A stretch of DNA of 48,003 bases. Origin: an uncultured Campylobacter sp. GTDB taxonomy: Bacteria; Campylobacterota; Campylobacteria; Campylobacterales; Campylobacteraceae. A program made the translations under genes and the position numbers. The notes under the pieces were generated by a model. It saw only the letters and a list, made by a program, of their open reading frames with translations. It was not told the origin of the DNA and made no database searches. The stretch covers positions 1-48,003 of the forward strand of contig NZ_CALKZP010000009.1 of the NCBI RefSeq assembly GCF_938002845.1, given 5' to 3'. This document shows positions 8,476 to 17,614 of the stretch, one piece after another. Numbering within the stretch: the stretch's first letter is position 1; every line of letters starts with the position of its first letter.

Positions 8476-8479
<4 letters not shown>
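8135..8479 (-). CDS. HycH/HyfJ-like formate hydrogenlyase maturation protein
   Basis: The protein has 114 residues, somewhat shorter than E. coli HycH (136). The VFSTCVGHGVGTIDF stretch and the later KYFEIEIFAEHAAKLIP resemble the conserved parts of the HycH/HyfJ family, and the position between the small-subunit gene and the hycI-like protease is that of hycH in hyc operons. HycH is needed to mature the large subunit; its exact activity is unknown. ATGA overlaps join it to both neighbours. The family call rests on modest similarity plus strict synteny. Confidence 0.75.
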
Positions 8480-9296
<817 letters not shown>

Positions 9297-9300
<4 letters not shown>

Positions 9301-9836
9301 TTTATTGCCTCCTCTATACCTTTGGTCACTCTTTCGACCGCTTGAGCTTTTTTGCATTCAGGACAGATATAGAGATATTTTTTAGCTTCTTCTAATCTGC
9401 CTGGGAGCAAATTTGCAGTACTTAGCTTTTCTAGCGTGTAATTGATGAGCCTTTTTGGGGTCATCGGCTTGCCGCAGCAGCTGCATTTCTCCATCTCAAG
9501 CTCGCCGTGTTGGATAAGCGCGCTTTTATCAAATTTTACCGCTAGCTCAAAGCTATTGCCTAGCCTTACCGCTCCCGTAGGGCATACCTCGTCGCAGCGA
9601 CCGCAAAATATGCAGCGTCCGCAATCAAATTCCCAAATAAGCTTGGTTTGAGCTTCATTCATCTTAAGCTCGATCGCATTGGATGGGCAGGCGATACCGC
9701 ACGCGGCACAGCCTATGCAAAGCTCATAGGTGTATTCAGGCTGCCCGCGAAAATTCTCGGGCACGATGTATGGCTCAAACGGATAAGCATAGGTCGCCTT
9801 ACCATATTTTTCGGTAATGTCGAATAATTTCATCAT
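9297..9836 (-). CDS. hyfH: hydrogenase-4 ferredoxin-like subunit HyfH
   Basis: This 179-residue protein is NuoI-like with two 4Fe-4S motifs: CIGCAACGIACPSNA (about 41-55) and CGRCIFCGRCDEVCPTGA (about 73-90). A C-terminal Cys-rich part (KCSCCGKPMTPKR and YICPECKKAQ) matches the metal-binding tail of E. coli HyfH/HycF (about 180 residues). It relays electrons between HyfA and HyfI. Its ATG overlaps the hyfG stop, and its own stop overlaps hyfI, so translation is probably coupled throughout. Confidence 0.93.
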
Positions 9837-11569
9837 CTTAAATCCTTTTTGCTAACCTTGCCGTCTTGGCAAAATTTCTTAAGGTCTTTTTCGGTTAGAA
9901 TTTTACTCTTTCCGCTATTAATATCGACTAAAGTTACGCGCTCGGTGCATGAGTAGCACGGATCCATCGAGCATACGATTAGCGCCGCATCGGAGATGTT
10001 ATTTCCGCGGAATTGAAATCGCAAGCTCGGCCAGTTGTTATACGTAGCGGCGCGACATCTCCAGCGGTAAACCTTCTGAGCGTTTCCTTGCATGATCCAG
10101 TGGACATTTTCGCCGCGCGGTGCTTCGTCGTGACCTAAAGCGTAGTTTTCCGGTCTGATCATAGTCTGTGGATCGATCATTATCGGAGTTTGCGGCATTT
10201 GATGCAAGCACTGCCTGATGATGTGGATCGATTGTTTAAGCTCTTTATATCTTACGACTTCGCGGCTGAATACATCGCCACCGTGCTCTACGGCTACTTC
10301 GAATTCTATCTTGTTGAAGAAATCATAAGGATGATCGTAGCGGTTGTCGCGTTTAAAGCCGGAAGCTCTCATATTTGGACCTACCGGGCTAAAATCACGC
10401 GCCACTTTGCGATCTAATACGCCCACACCTTTCCAGCGACCGATTTGGCGTTTATCCTCCATAACGGCGTCCCAAATTTCAGAAATTTGAACGTCGAGCT
10501 TGTTGATGATCTCGATGCTCTTGCGAATTTCATTGTCGGTCATATCGCGGCGAAGTCCGCCCATAATTACATTGCCGTAGGTCTTGCGGCCGCCGGTTAC
10601 GAGCTGAGCTAACTCCATAGAGTATTCGCGCACCCTAAAGATATGCATGAAGGCGTTGTAGTTACCTGTTACCTCGCAGGCTAGACCGATATTTAAAAGA
10701 TGGCTGTGAAGGCGTTCGATCTCAAGGCAGATGACGCGGATGGCTTGCGCACGAAGCGGAATTTCAAGCTTGATGGCTTTCTCTGCTGCTTCAATACACG
10801 CAATCGCGTGAGCGTAGCCGCAAATTCCACAGACGCGCTCTGCTAAATAGCCCATCTGATCGTAATTCATTCGGTTTTCAGCTAGCTTCTCCATACCGCG
10901 GTGTTGATAAAACAAGCGGTAGTCTGCATCGATAATCTCATCGCCGTCGCAAAATAGTCTAAAGTGTCCCGGCTCATCGCTCGTTACGTGAAGAGGTCCA
11001 AGTGGAACATCTACTACGCCATCACCGCTAGGAAATAAAAACTCTGCATTAGGTTCGTCTTTATGATCTACAGGATCGGGTCTATAGCGATAGTCCATCG
11101 CGTCTTTGCGAAGTGGATGAAGCCCATCGGGCCAATCGTCGCTTAACACCAAACGACGTTTATCAGGCAAGCCTTCGGCGATTAAGCCGAACATATCGAA
11201 AGCTTCTCTTTCGTACCATACGCAAGCAGGCACTAAAGGAGTAACCGACGGGAATGTCGGATCCGATCCAGGAATTAGCGTCCTAACGGTGATGAAGCAT
11301 TTATCCTCTGCGGCGAAATCCTCCGCTTCGGTCATTTTGCCACCTTCCATAGATATCGCATAGTAAAGCGCGAAATTTCCGTTTAGCTCGCGCTCATCGT
11401 TAGGGATCATCGTGCTGATAAAACCGCCGATGTCATAATATAGCGTCTTAACCGCAAGCGGCAGATCATTTCTATCCACTAAAACGGTGATTTGATCCTC
11501 GGCTTGGCGGGTAACTTCTAAGACCTTGACTTTGGTCTTTAAAATTTCTATAAATTTATCGCCTCTCAT
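9833..11569 (-). CDS. hyfG: hydrogenase-4 large subunit HyfG (NuoC-NuoD fusion)
   Basis: The 578-residue protein fuses an N-terminal NuoC-like domain (about 10-165) to a NuoD-like [NiFe] large-subunit domain (about 180-540), as in HycE/HyfG. The nickel ligands are complete: RVCGICGYAH (Cys247, Cys250) near the middle and DPCYSCT (Cys538, Cys541) near the end, so the site should bind Ni-Fe, unlike NuoD. The 34 residues after about Arg544 look like the tail removed by the HycI-type protease. It catalyses H2 production or uptake in the cytoplasm. The start lies three bases past the hyfF stop. Confidence 0.95.
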   Translation of the reverse strand: MRGDKFIEILKTKVKVLEVTRQAEDQITVLVDRNDLPLAVKTLYYDIGGFISTMIPNDERELNGNFALYYAISMEGGKMTEAEDFAAEDKCFITVRTLIPGSDPTFPSVTPLVPACVWYEREAFDMFGLIAEGLPDKRRLVLSDDWPDGLHPLRKDAMDYRYRPDPVDHKDEPNAEFLFPSGDGVVDVPLGPLHVTSDEPGHFRLFCDGDEIIDADYRLFYQHRGMEKLAENRMNYDQMGYLAERVCGICGYAHAIACIEAAEKAIKLEIPLRAQAIRVICLEIERLHSHLLNIGLACEVTGNYNAFMHIFRVREYSMELAQLVTGGRKTYGNVIMGGLRRDMTDNEIRKSIEIINKLDVQISEIWDAVMEDKRQIGRWKGVGVLDRKVARDFSPVGPNMRASGFKRDNRYDHPYDFFNKIEFEVAVEHGGDVFSREVVRYKELKQSIHIIRQCLHQMPQTPIMIDPQTMIRPENYALGHDEAPRGENVHWIMQGNAQKVYRWRCRAATYNNWPSLRFQFRGNNISDAALIVCSMDPCYSCTERVTLVDINSGKSKILTEKDLKKFCQDGKVSKKDLR

Positions 11570-11571
11570 TT

Positions 11572-13056
11572 TTAACCTCTCATCATTATTCTAACGCCGT
11601 TTTCGACGAGCATCCAAAAATCGCCTACGTGCCATACGCCGAAAATTATCACTAAAGCGCAAAGCAAGATTAGCGGTAAATTTTCAAACAAGCTCATCTC
11701 TTTAGCATAAACCACTTCACCTTTAGGCGTACCGAAGCTCGCTAGATTAAAGTGTGCGAAGTCCGCAATGAAAATAATTACGAGCGCGATCGCAAATAAT
11801 GCTACGGCTATGTATTGACCGCTGGCTATCGCGCCTTTGAAAACGTTAAATTCGCTTACAAAGATCGCAAACGCAGGAACGCCTACGAGCGAGCAAACCG
11901 CAGCACCAAACATTATCGTAGTAAGCGGAGCGATTTTTACCATACCGCCCATTCTAGTCATATCTTTGTGACCGTAAATTCTAGCGATATTACCGGTAGA
12001 GCAGAATGCAAGAGCCTTAGTAAAGCTATGAGCTAAGCAGTGAAAGATCGCGGCAAGCAAGCCGAAATATCCGCCGATACCTAGCGCAAATGCAATAACA
12101 CCCATATGAACGACCGAGTGGTAAGCAAACATCCTTTTCACGTCGTGCTGACGAACTAGGAAAATTCCTGCTATAAATAGCGTGATCGTGCCCGAAATCA
12201 GCATCACGTGCTTAACGAAGTCTGGCCCTACCGCTTCGGCGGTTACCGCGTAATATCTAAATATCGCTAGCATCGCACATTTTAAAAGCACACCCGAAAG
12301 TAGTGCCGAAATCGGAGCCGGACCTTCTGCGTGAACGTCAGGAAGCCAAGTGTGAGTAGGAGCAAGTCCTGCTTTGGTTCCAAAGCCTATTAGAGCGAAT
12401 ATAAAGATAAGCTTAGCAGCATCGCCGTTTAAATTTTTGGCATTATCCATAATGCTCGTCCAAAGCATCGAAGCCTCGCCATCGCCCGTGATTTTGAATG
12501 TAGCCGCATATAGTAAAACGGTCGCATAAAGCGCAAACGCTAAGCCGATCGAGCAGATAACGATATATTTGTAACCGCTCTCGGTGGATTTTTTATCTTT
12601 ATGAATAGCGACCAAAAATACCGATGCTAACGTAGTAGCCTCTACCGCAGCCCACATAAACGCAACGTTGTTACAGATCACGCTAAGCGTCATCGTAAAA
12701 ACGAAAACGTGGCAGAGCGCGTAGTATTTTCTAAGATCGCTAAGATCCAGATGGCCGCCCTGTATCTCCCATTTCATATAGGTGGTGGAGTATAAATTTA
12801 CCAAAAAGCCCGTTACGGCGATTAGCACTAAAAATACGCAACCTAGGCTATCTAGGAATAGGAATTTATCGTATGCGTAAAACGCCTCGAAGTTGCCGCT
12901 GATAAGCTTGCCTACGTTACAGAGTAGTCCTGCGGATGTAACTGCAGAAATCAAAACGTGTAGCGAGCTTAGGAGCTTGAAATTCTTAGGGCATAAGAAT
13001 AATATCAGCGCTCCGAGCAACGGAAAAATTAATATAAAAGCTAAACTATTCATCAT
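11572..13056 (-). CDS. hyfF: hydrogenase-4 membrane subunit HyfF (antiporter-like)
   Basis: This 494-residue integral membrane protein has about fourteen helices and belongs to the Mrp/NuoL-M-N antiporter-like family. The conserved WAAVEATTLASVFLVAIHK, KAGLAPTHTWLPDVHAEGPAPISALLSG (about 230-258) and RMFAYHSVVHMG motifs hold the Glu, Lys and His residues of proton-pumping subunits. It is the most HyfF-like of the two antiporter proteins in the cluster. Its start overlaps the hyfE stop in TAATG-like fashion. Whether H2 evolution drives ion pumping here cannot be told from sequence. Confidence 0.9.
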   Translation of the reverse strand: MMNSLAFILIFPLLGALILFLCPKNFKLLSSLHVLISAVTSAGLLCNVGKLISGNFEAFYAYDKFLFLDSLGCVFLVLIAVTGFLVNLYSTTYMKWEIQGGHLDLSDLRKYYALCHVFVFTMTLSVICNNVAFMWAAVEATTLASVFLVAIHKDKKSTESGYKYIVICSIGLAFALYATVLLYAATFKITGDGEASMLWTSIMDNAKNLNGDAAKLIFIFALIGFGTKAGLAPTHTWLPDVHAEGPAPISALLSGVLLKCAMLAIFRYYAVTAEAVGPDFVKHVMLISGTITLFIAGIFLVRQHDVKRMFAYHSVVHMGVIAFALGIGGYFGLLAAIFHCLAHSFTKALAFCSTGNIARIYGHKDMTRMGGMVKIAPLTTIMFGAAVCSLVGVPAFAIFVSEFNVFKGAIASGQYIAVALFAIALVIIFIADFAHFNLASFGTPKGEVVYAKEMSLFENLPLILLCALVIIFGVWHVGDFWMLVENGVRIMMRG

Positions 13057-13700
13057 TAACCCCTTAAATTCGAAGCTTTAGACGTATCAAGCCCGTCATA
13101 AGCTTTGTAAAATCTAACCGCCAAAATGCTCATAATAATAACCGCAAAGATTGCATCGGTTAAAATTCCAAGCTCGACTAGCTCGTGAGAGTTGTAAGCC
13201 ATAAGTGCAAGGCTTAGGTGTATGCCGTTTTCAAAGAGGCAGTAGGCTAGAATTTGCTTGATGAAAGAATTTCTTAGCATGAAGCCGAAAATTCCCATCA
13301 TAAATACGGTTACCGCCGCTATTAGAACGATTCTTTCTTGAATAAGAGAGAATTTAAGCAAGATCGGATTGATTGTCATCGCAATCGCTAGCGAAAATCC
13401 CATCGCAATAACGGGGCTTACGAAAAAGCCGCCTACCGGCTCATCCTCGCTGATCACATCCAGCTTTTTAACTAGCCAAAATAAAATTCCTGGCACGAAA
13501 ATAACCTTCGTAAAAAACGCCACTATCGCCCAAATTCTAAGCTGCGGCGCATTGAAGTTAGAATACAGCATAAAAAATATGCTTACCAAAAATAGCGTCT
13601 GAATCGCGTAAATTCCGATCGAAAGTTTTAAATTTCTAAGTCCGAATACCGCGAGTGACGTTACGATCATACAAATTGCTAAAATATCGATACTATTCAT
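13056..13700 (-). CDS. hyfE: hydrogenase-4 membrane subunit HyfE
   Basis: This 214-residue protein has six or seven hydrophobic helices and matches HyfE, whose C-terminal half is NuoK-like. Landmarks are LAICMIVTSLAVFGLRNLK at the start and LAYCLFENGIHLSLALMA in the NuoK-like part, with a conserved Glu in the membrane. HyfE is found in hydrogenase-4 (hyf) but not hydrogenase-3 (hyc) operons, so its presence identifies the cluster as the Hyf type. It starts two bases after hyfC. Confidence 0.9.
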   Translation of the reverse strand: MNSIDILAICMIVTSLAVFGLRNLKLSIGIYAIQTLFLVSIFFMLYSNFNAPQLRIWAIVAFFTKVIFVPGILFWLVKKLDVISEDEPVGGFFVSPVIAMGFSLAIAMTINPILLKFSLIQERIVLIAAVTVFMMGIFGFMLRNSFIKQILAYCLFENGIHLSLALMAYNSHELVELGILTDAIFAVIIMSILAVRFYKAYDGLDTSKASNLRG

Positions 13701-13701
13701 C

Positions 13702-14640
13702 TTAAAATCCTACTACGTAAAGCGTTAATGCCGCAAAAGCAATGGCAAGAGCGCCGCATGAAATTTTGCGCATGCTCGAAGTCATTCTGAAGCGTGGTCC
13801 AAAGTTGTCGATGAAAACGGCTGCTACGTAAAATACGCCAGTTTTTAGCACAAAGATTATGATTGCCAAAAACGGATTGCTAAAATTCCACGGCTCAAAT
13901 ATCGTTAGGAATAATCCGATCATCGCAAATTGCTTCAAAATAAGCGCCGCTTGCACTAAGCCGAGATCGCTGCCTGCATATTCGCCAAGTAGACCTTCTT
14001 GAAGCTCTTGCTCGGCTTCGGCAAGATCAAATGGCTTTCTGCCGGTCTCGACATACATGCACCATAAAAACGCAATCGAAGCGACAGCAAAGCTTGGAAT
14101 TTGATAGCCGATCTGACCGCTGCGTACCATCCCCTGAATCTCAACCAAATTTGAAGTTCCCGCAGCCATCATTACTACGATTAGGCACATCATCATCACA
14201 GGTTCGACAAAAACGGCAAGCATCTGCTCGCGTCCGCCGCCGGTTGCCGCAAACGGGTTACCGCTATCTATCGAAGCCGCACCGAATACGAAGCGCAAAA
14301 GCGCGCCTAGATATAGGATAACGAAAATATCCGAATATGCTCCGAAAATTTTATCGGTGGTTGGATCGCTGTATGTAATAGGAATAGCCGCCAAAATCGC
14401 TGCCGAAGTAGCGAAAAGGAAAAACGGCGCCCATCTAAATACCCAGTGGCTGCACGCAGGAACGGTTCTGCCGCGCTTAAAAAGCTTAATAATATCGCGG
14501 TAAGTCTGGAAAAAATCACTTCCTTGTTTCGACTGAAGCTTGGCTCGAAGTTTTCTAGCCATACCGTCGAAGAGTGGAGCGACTAGGACGATAACCGCGA
14601 CTTGAAATATCATTAAAAATATAGTTTGTATAGTCTGCAT
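13702..14640 (-). CDS. hyfC: hydrogenase-4 membrane subunit HyfC (NuoH-like)
   Basis: This 312-residue protein has about eight helices and corresponds to NuoH/HycD/HyfC, the subunit that joins the soluble arm to the membrane arm. Typical features are LFDGMARKLRAKLQSKQG after helix one, the GRKPFDLAEAEQELQEG loop (about 205-222) with its acidic residues, and the NPFAATGGGREQML loop near 125. Length matches E. coli HyfC (322). A GGAGGTTT ribosome binding site precedes the ATG, ten bases past the hyfB stop. Confidence 0.93.
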   Translation of the reverse strand: MQTIQTIFLMIFQVAVIVLVAPLFDGMARKLRAKLQSKQGSDFFQTYRDIIKLFKRGRTVPACSHWVFRWAPFFLFATSAAILAAIPITYSDPTTDKIFGAYSDIFVILYLGALLRFVFGAASIDSGNPFAATGGGREQMLAVFVEPVMMMCLIVVMMAAGTSNLVEIQGMVRSGQIGYQIPSFAVASIAFLWCMYVETGRKPFDLAEAEQELQEGLLGEYAGSDLGLVQAALILKQFAMIGLFLTIFEPWNFSNPFLAIIIFVLKTGVFYVAAVFIDNFGPRFRMTSSMRKISCGALAIAFAALTLYVVGF

Positions 14641-14650
14641 CTCAAACCTC

Positions 14651-16624
14651 CTAGATCAAGAAATATCCGACGCCCAGTATCGCGCAAAGATAGATTAGGA
14701 TGTAAAGCGTATATAAATTTGCATAGCCGCTTTGAATAATTCCTATCTTATCGGCGATCTTCTTACTCCAATCGATTACCGGTTGATAAATTATCGTCCA
14801 CCAAATGTCTTGTGGGTGGTTGTGATACTCGATCGGTCCGAAGTAGCCGTTTTGCTCTATTCTGCGTTTATGACCTCTAAATAACCAGTCCATAATCTTT
14901 CTTAAATCGCCGGTAAAAGGACCGCCGGTCATCTGCATGCGAGGGCTATATTTAAAACCGCATGCCCAAGGATCTGTCTCACGAGGTTTGTCGCGATTTG
15001 CTTTCATAACCGCTAGGATGATAAACGGAAGCAACATTGTAGAACACAAAATCACTGCAATAAGAGGAGTTGAAACGATACTTCCCAAAGGTGAAGTGAT
15101 TGACGAAGCGCCTAGGCTTGCAACATACCCGCTATTGGAAGTGATAGAATTTACCGCCTGCATGATGTAATCGACTATGAAGTGTGCGCCTACACCAAAT
15201 CCCACGCAGCCTATCATCAAAATGATCATTCCTAAAACCATTCCAAGAGGACTTTCTTTTGCATTTTCCCAAATTTTTTCATCTCTTGGGGTTCCTGCAA
15301 AGATTACCGCATATAGTTTTAAGTGCATACCGACTAAAACGCCCGTAAGCGCAAGTGCGACTACTGCTAGCGAGAAAGCGTATCTAATGAAAATTCCGCT
15401 TTCCTTAGCGCCTTGAAGCATTCCTTGATAGGTAAACCACTCTGAAACGAAGCCGTTTACCGGAGGAAGTGCTGCAATACCCATGATGCCGATAAACATA
15501 CCGACTGCAGTTAGAGGCATTTTTTTAGCTAGCCCTCCTAGCACGTCCATATTTTGCGTATGAGTAGCGTGGATTACAGAGCCTGCACATAAGAATAGTA
15601 AGCCTTTGAATATCGCGTGATTTACTACGTGGTAGCAGCCTGCTAAAAATCCGACTGCGGCTAGTGTTACATTGCCTGCTGCGACGCCGTAAATTCCAGT
15701 GCCAAGACCTAGCAAGATAATGCCGATATTTTCAACCGAGTGATACGCAAGAAGTGCTTTAAAGTCGTGCTGGCACAACGCGTATAAAACGCCAAAAAGC
15801 GAGCTAGCTGCTCCTAGGATCAAAACTGCAAGCCCAAAATAGATGCTTAGCGGTAAAAATAGTGTAAATTTAACAAGGGTAAAGAGCGCTACTTTAATCA
15901 TAACGCCGCTCATTAGCGCAGAGACATTTGATGGAGCCGCAGGGTGAGCTTGCGGTAGCCAAACGTGAAAAGGCCACATTCCTGCTTTTGAGCCGAAGCC
16001 GACCAAAAACAAGATGAATGCTGCTACGGAAGCACCCATCGGCATATTTACGTTTTCCCACTTCGCAAATTCGAAGCTTCCTGCGTAGTTTGCAATGATA
16101 AGTAATCCACAGGTGATACAAAATGCACCGATCTGCGCTATACCTAGATATACCATAACGGCTTTGAGCGTGCCTTTGCCATCGTTTACTATGATTAGAA
16201 ATGACGAGATTAGTGTCATAAGCTCCCATAAAACGGCGAAGCAAAATACATTATCTGCGCTGATGACTAAAAGCATAGATAAGATGAAGGTATTAAATAA
16301 ACATGCAAAAACGCCGATATTTGCCTTTCCGATATATTCCTCAGCGTAGCTCATACCGTAAACGCTGCTTGCAAAGCCTATGAAAACGACTACGAAACTG
16401 AAGAAATTTCCAAGCGGACTTAAAGCAAATTTTGGCGCATATAAGAAAGTGCCGCCCAAAACGAAGCTATCGCTTACGCCCATATTGGCTACGAAATGAC
16501 ACATCGCGTAAAAACAGCTGATAGCACCTAATCCAAATCCCACCTTAACGGCAGTTTTTGGAGCGCAGTATAAAAGGATACTAATTACTGCACTGACGAT
16601 AAATAAAGTATAGACGCTTATCAT
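14651..16624 (-). CDS. hyfB: hydrogenase-4 membrane subunit HyfB (antiporter-like)
   Basis: This 657-residue membrane protein is close in length to E. coli HyfB (672). Landmarks are FCFAVLWELMTLISSFLII, KAGMWPFHVWLPQAHPAAPS and LLAYHSVENIGIILLG, the conserved Glu/Lys/His motifs of NuoL/Mrp-type subunits, and a long C-terminal part with two more helices. The ATG at 16624 was chosen because it overlaps the hyfA stop in an ATGA; an upstream in-frame start would only add a basic ten-residue tail from inside hyfA. It forms the distal membrane arm. Confidence 0.92.
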   Translation of the reverse strand: MISVYTLFIVSAVISILLYCAPKTAVKVGFGLGAISCFYAMCHFVANMGVSDSFVLGGTFLYAPKFALSPLGNFFSFVVVFIGFASSVYGMSYAEEYIGKANIGVFACLFNTFILSMLLVISADNVFCFAVLWELMTLISSFLIIVNDGKGTLKAVMVYLGIAQIGAFCITCGLLIIANYAGSFEFAKWENVNMPMGASVAAFILFLVGFGSKAGMWPFHVWLPQAHPAAPSNVSALMSGVMIKVALFTLVKFTLFLPLSIYFGLAVLILGAASSLFGVLYALCQHDFKALLAYHSVENIGIILLGLGTGIYGVAAGNVTLAAVGFLAGCYHVVNHAIFKGLLFLCAGSVIHATHTQNMDVLGGLAKKMPLTAVGMFIGIMGIAALPPVNGFVSEWFTYQGMLQGAKESGIFIRYAFSLAVVALALTGVLVGMHLKLYAVIFAGTPRDEKIWENAKESPLGMVLGMIILMIGCVGFGVGAHFIVDYIMQAVNSITSNSGYVASLGASSITSPLGSIVSTPLIAVILCSTMLLPFIILAVMKANRDKPRETDPWACGFKYSPRMQMTGGPFTGDLRKIMDWLFRGHKRRIEQNGYFGPIEYHNHPQDIWWTIIYQPVIDWSKKIADKIGIIQSGYANLYTLYILIYLCAILGVGYFLI

Positions 16625-17220
16625 TTTGCGCCTCCTTCTTTTTTGGCGACGCAACTGATTTCGCCGTTTAACACGTCTTTTGCAAAAGCATTAGCCGCAT
16701 CGTAGTCTATCGCAAAGCCCAATTTATGCTTACCTTCTTTAGGATCTATCATAATGATAGCGCTAGTTGGGCAAACCTCGACGCATGCAGGACCGTTCTC
16801 GCGTCCGTTGCATAGATCGCATTTGATGGCGGTGCTTTTGGCACCCGCTTGGCTTTCGATCTCGAGATAATACTTCGGCTCGACCGCATAATTTACTGAC
16901 GGCATAAGCTCGGCATTCGAGCTGATCGCGCCATAAGGACAGGCGAGCGTACACATCTTACATCCGATGCAAATTTCTTCGTGTAATTCGATATAGTTAT
17001 TATCGAAGCGAAGCGCACCGGTAGGGCAGACATTTGCGCATGGTCCGTCATCGCACTGCCTGCACTGCGTAGGCATAACGCCGTAAGCCTGTCTAAGCAC
17101 GGTAAGTCGCGATTTAGCAAGCTTGCCGCGCTCGTAGGCACTTGAGTAACAGGCCGCCATGCACGTCGTGCAACCGATACATCGTTTGTAATCACAGATT
17201 ACAAATTTATGTTGTTTCAT
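16621..17220 (-). CDS. hyfA: hydrogenase-4 electron-transfer subunit HyfA (4x[4Fe-4S])
   Basis: This 199-residue HycB/HyfA-like polyferredoxin is the first gene of the operon. Four cysteine motifs are present: CIGCTTCMAAC (about 16-26), CRQCDDGPCANVCPTG (about 53-68), CIGCKMCTLACPYGA (about 84-98) and CDLCNGRENGPACVEVCPTS (about 134-153). HyfA/HycB is the docking subunit that carries electrons from formate dehydrogenase H to the hydrogenase, so its pairing with the divergent fdhF fits. An AGGAGAAAGG ribosome binding site precedes the ATG. Confidence 0.93.
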   Translation of the reverse strand: MKQHKFVICDYKRCIGCTTCMAACYSSAYERGKLAKSRLTVLRQAYGVMPTQCRQCDDGPCANVCPTGALRFDNNYIELHEEICIGCKMCTLACPYGAISSNAELMPSVNYAVEPKYYLEIESQAGAKSTAIKCDLCNGRENGPACVEVCPTSAIIMIDPKEGKHKLGFAIDYDAANAFAKDVLNGEISCVAKKEGGAK

Positions 17221-17276
17221 ACCTTTCTCCTTGACTTAAGGAATTTTAAAAATTTTTTACTAAAAATTTTGGTGTA

Positions 17277-17282
17277 ATTATA
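17277..17282 (-). promoter_or_regulatory. putative -10 box for the hyf operon
   Basis: On the minus strand the hexamer is a perfect TATAAT, in ACTTAAATATAATTACACC, 56 bases before the hyfA start. It is the only perfect -10 hexamer on that strand close to hyfA. The transcription start would lie near 17270, giving a leader of about 50 bases. Confidence 0.6.
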
Positions 17283-17303
17283 TTTAAGTCCGTAAAAAAA
17301 TTC

Positions 17304-17319
17304 CGTCATTTATCTGACG
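17304..17319. promoter_or_regulatory. candidate operator palindrome upstream of hyf
   Basis: CGTCA (17304-17308) and TGACG (17315-17319) form a perfect inverted repeat with a six-base spacer, centred about 32 bases upstream of the hyf -10 box. The 5-6-5 architecture is that of Crp/Fnr-type sites, although the half-site is not the CRP or FNR consensus. A Crp/Fnr-type gene lies at 5704-6342, next to the far end of the operon. The position near -40 would suit activation, but the regulator is inferred. Confidence 0.4.
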
Positions 17320-17549
17320 ATATTTGGAATTTATTTGATAAATTTGCTTTCAAAGCTTAAATTTGAAAACTAATTTCTTTTTTAAACCGGTTCGTTGATT
17401 ATTTGCTTTAAAAGTCTAGTATATCAGTATTAAAGTATATTTTAAAATTTAAATTACTACTTAAATTACCCCAACTTACTCCTAATTATAATTGAAAAAA
17501 TTCTTTTAGCTTAAGGCAAAATTTCAATTTTATTTTAGGTAAGAATTTA

Positions 17550-17555
17550 TATAAT
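17550..17555 (+). promoter_or_regulatory. putative -10 box for fdhF
   Basis: TATAAT in GAATTTATATAATTGTGCC lies 59 bases before the fdhF start at 17615, preceded by T-rich, roughly periodic DNA as in Campylobacter sigma-70 promoters. No -24/-12 sigma-54 motif (GG...GC) was seen by eye in the intergenic region. Confidence 0.6.
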
Positions 17556-17614
17556 TGTGCCGAAATTGCATATATGGTAATTTTGCATGTTTAGTATTTT
17601 CGAAAGGAGAAAAT

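Noticed and set aside
17221..17614. sigma-54 promoter for hyf or fdhF, as in E. coli FHL
   Set aside because: No GG-N10-GC pattern with the right flanks was found by eye; good sigma-70 -10 boxes are present instead.
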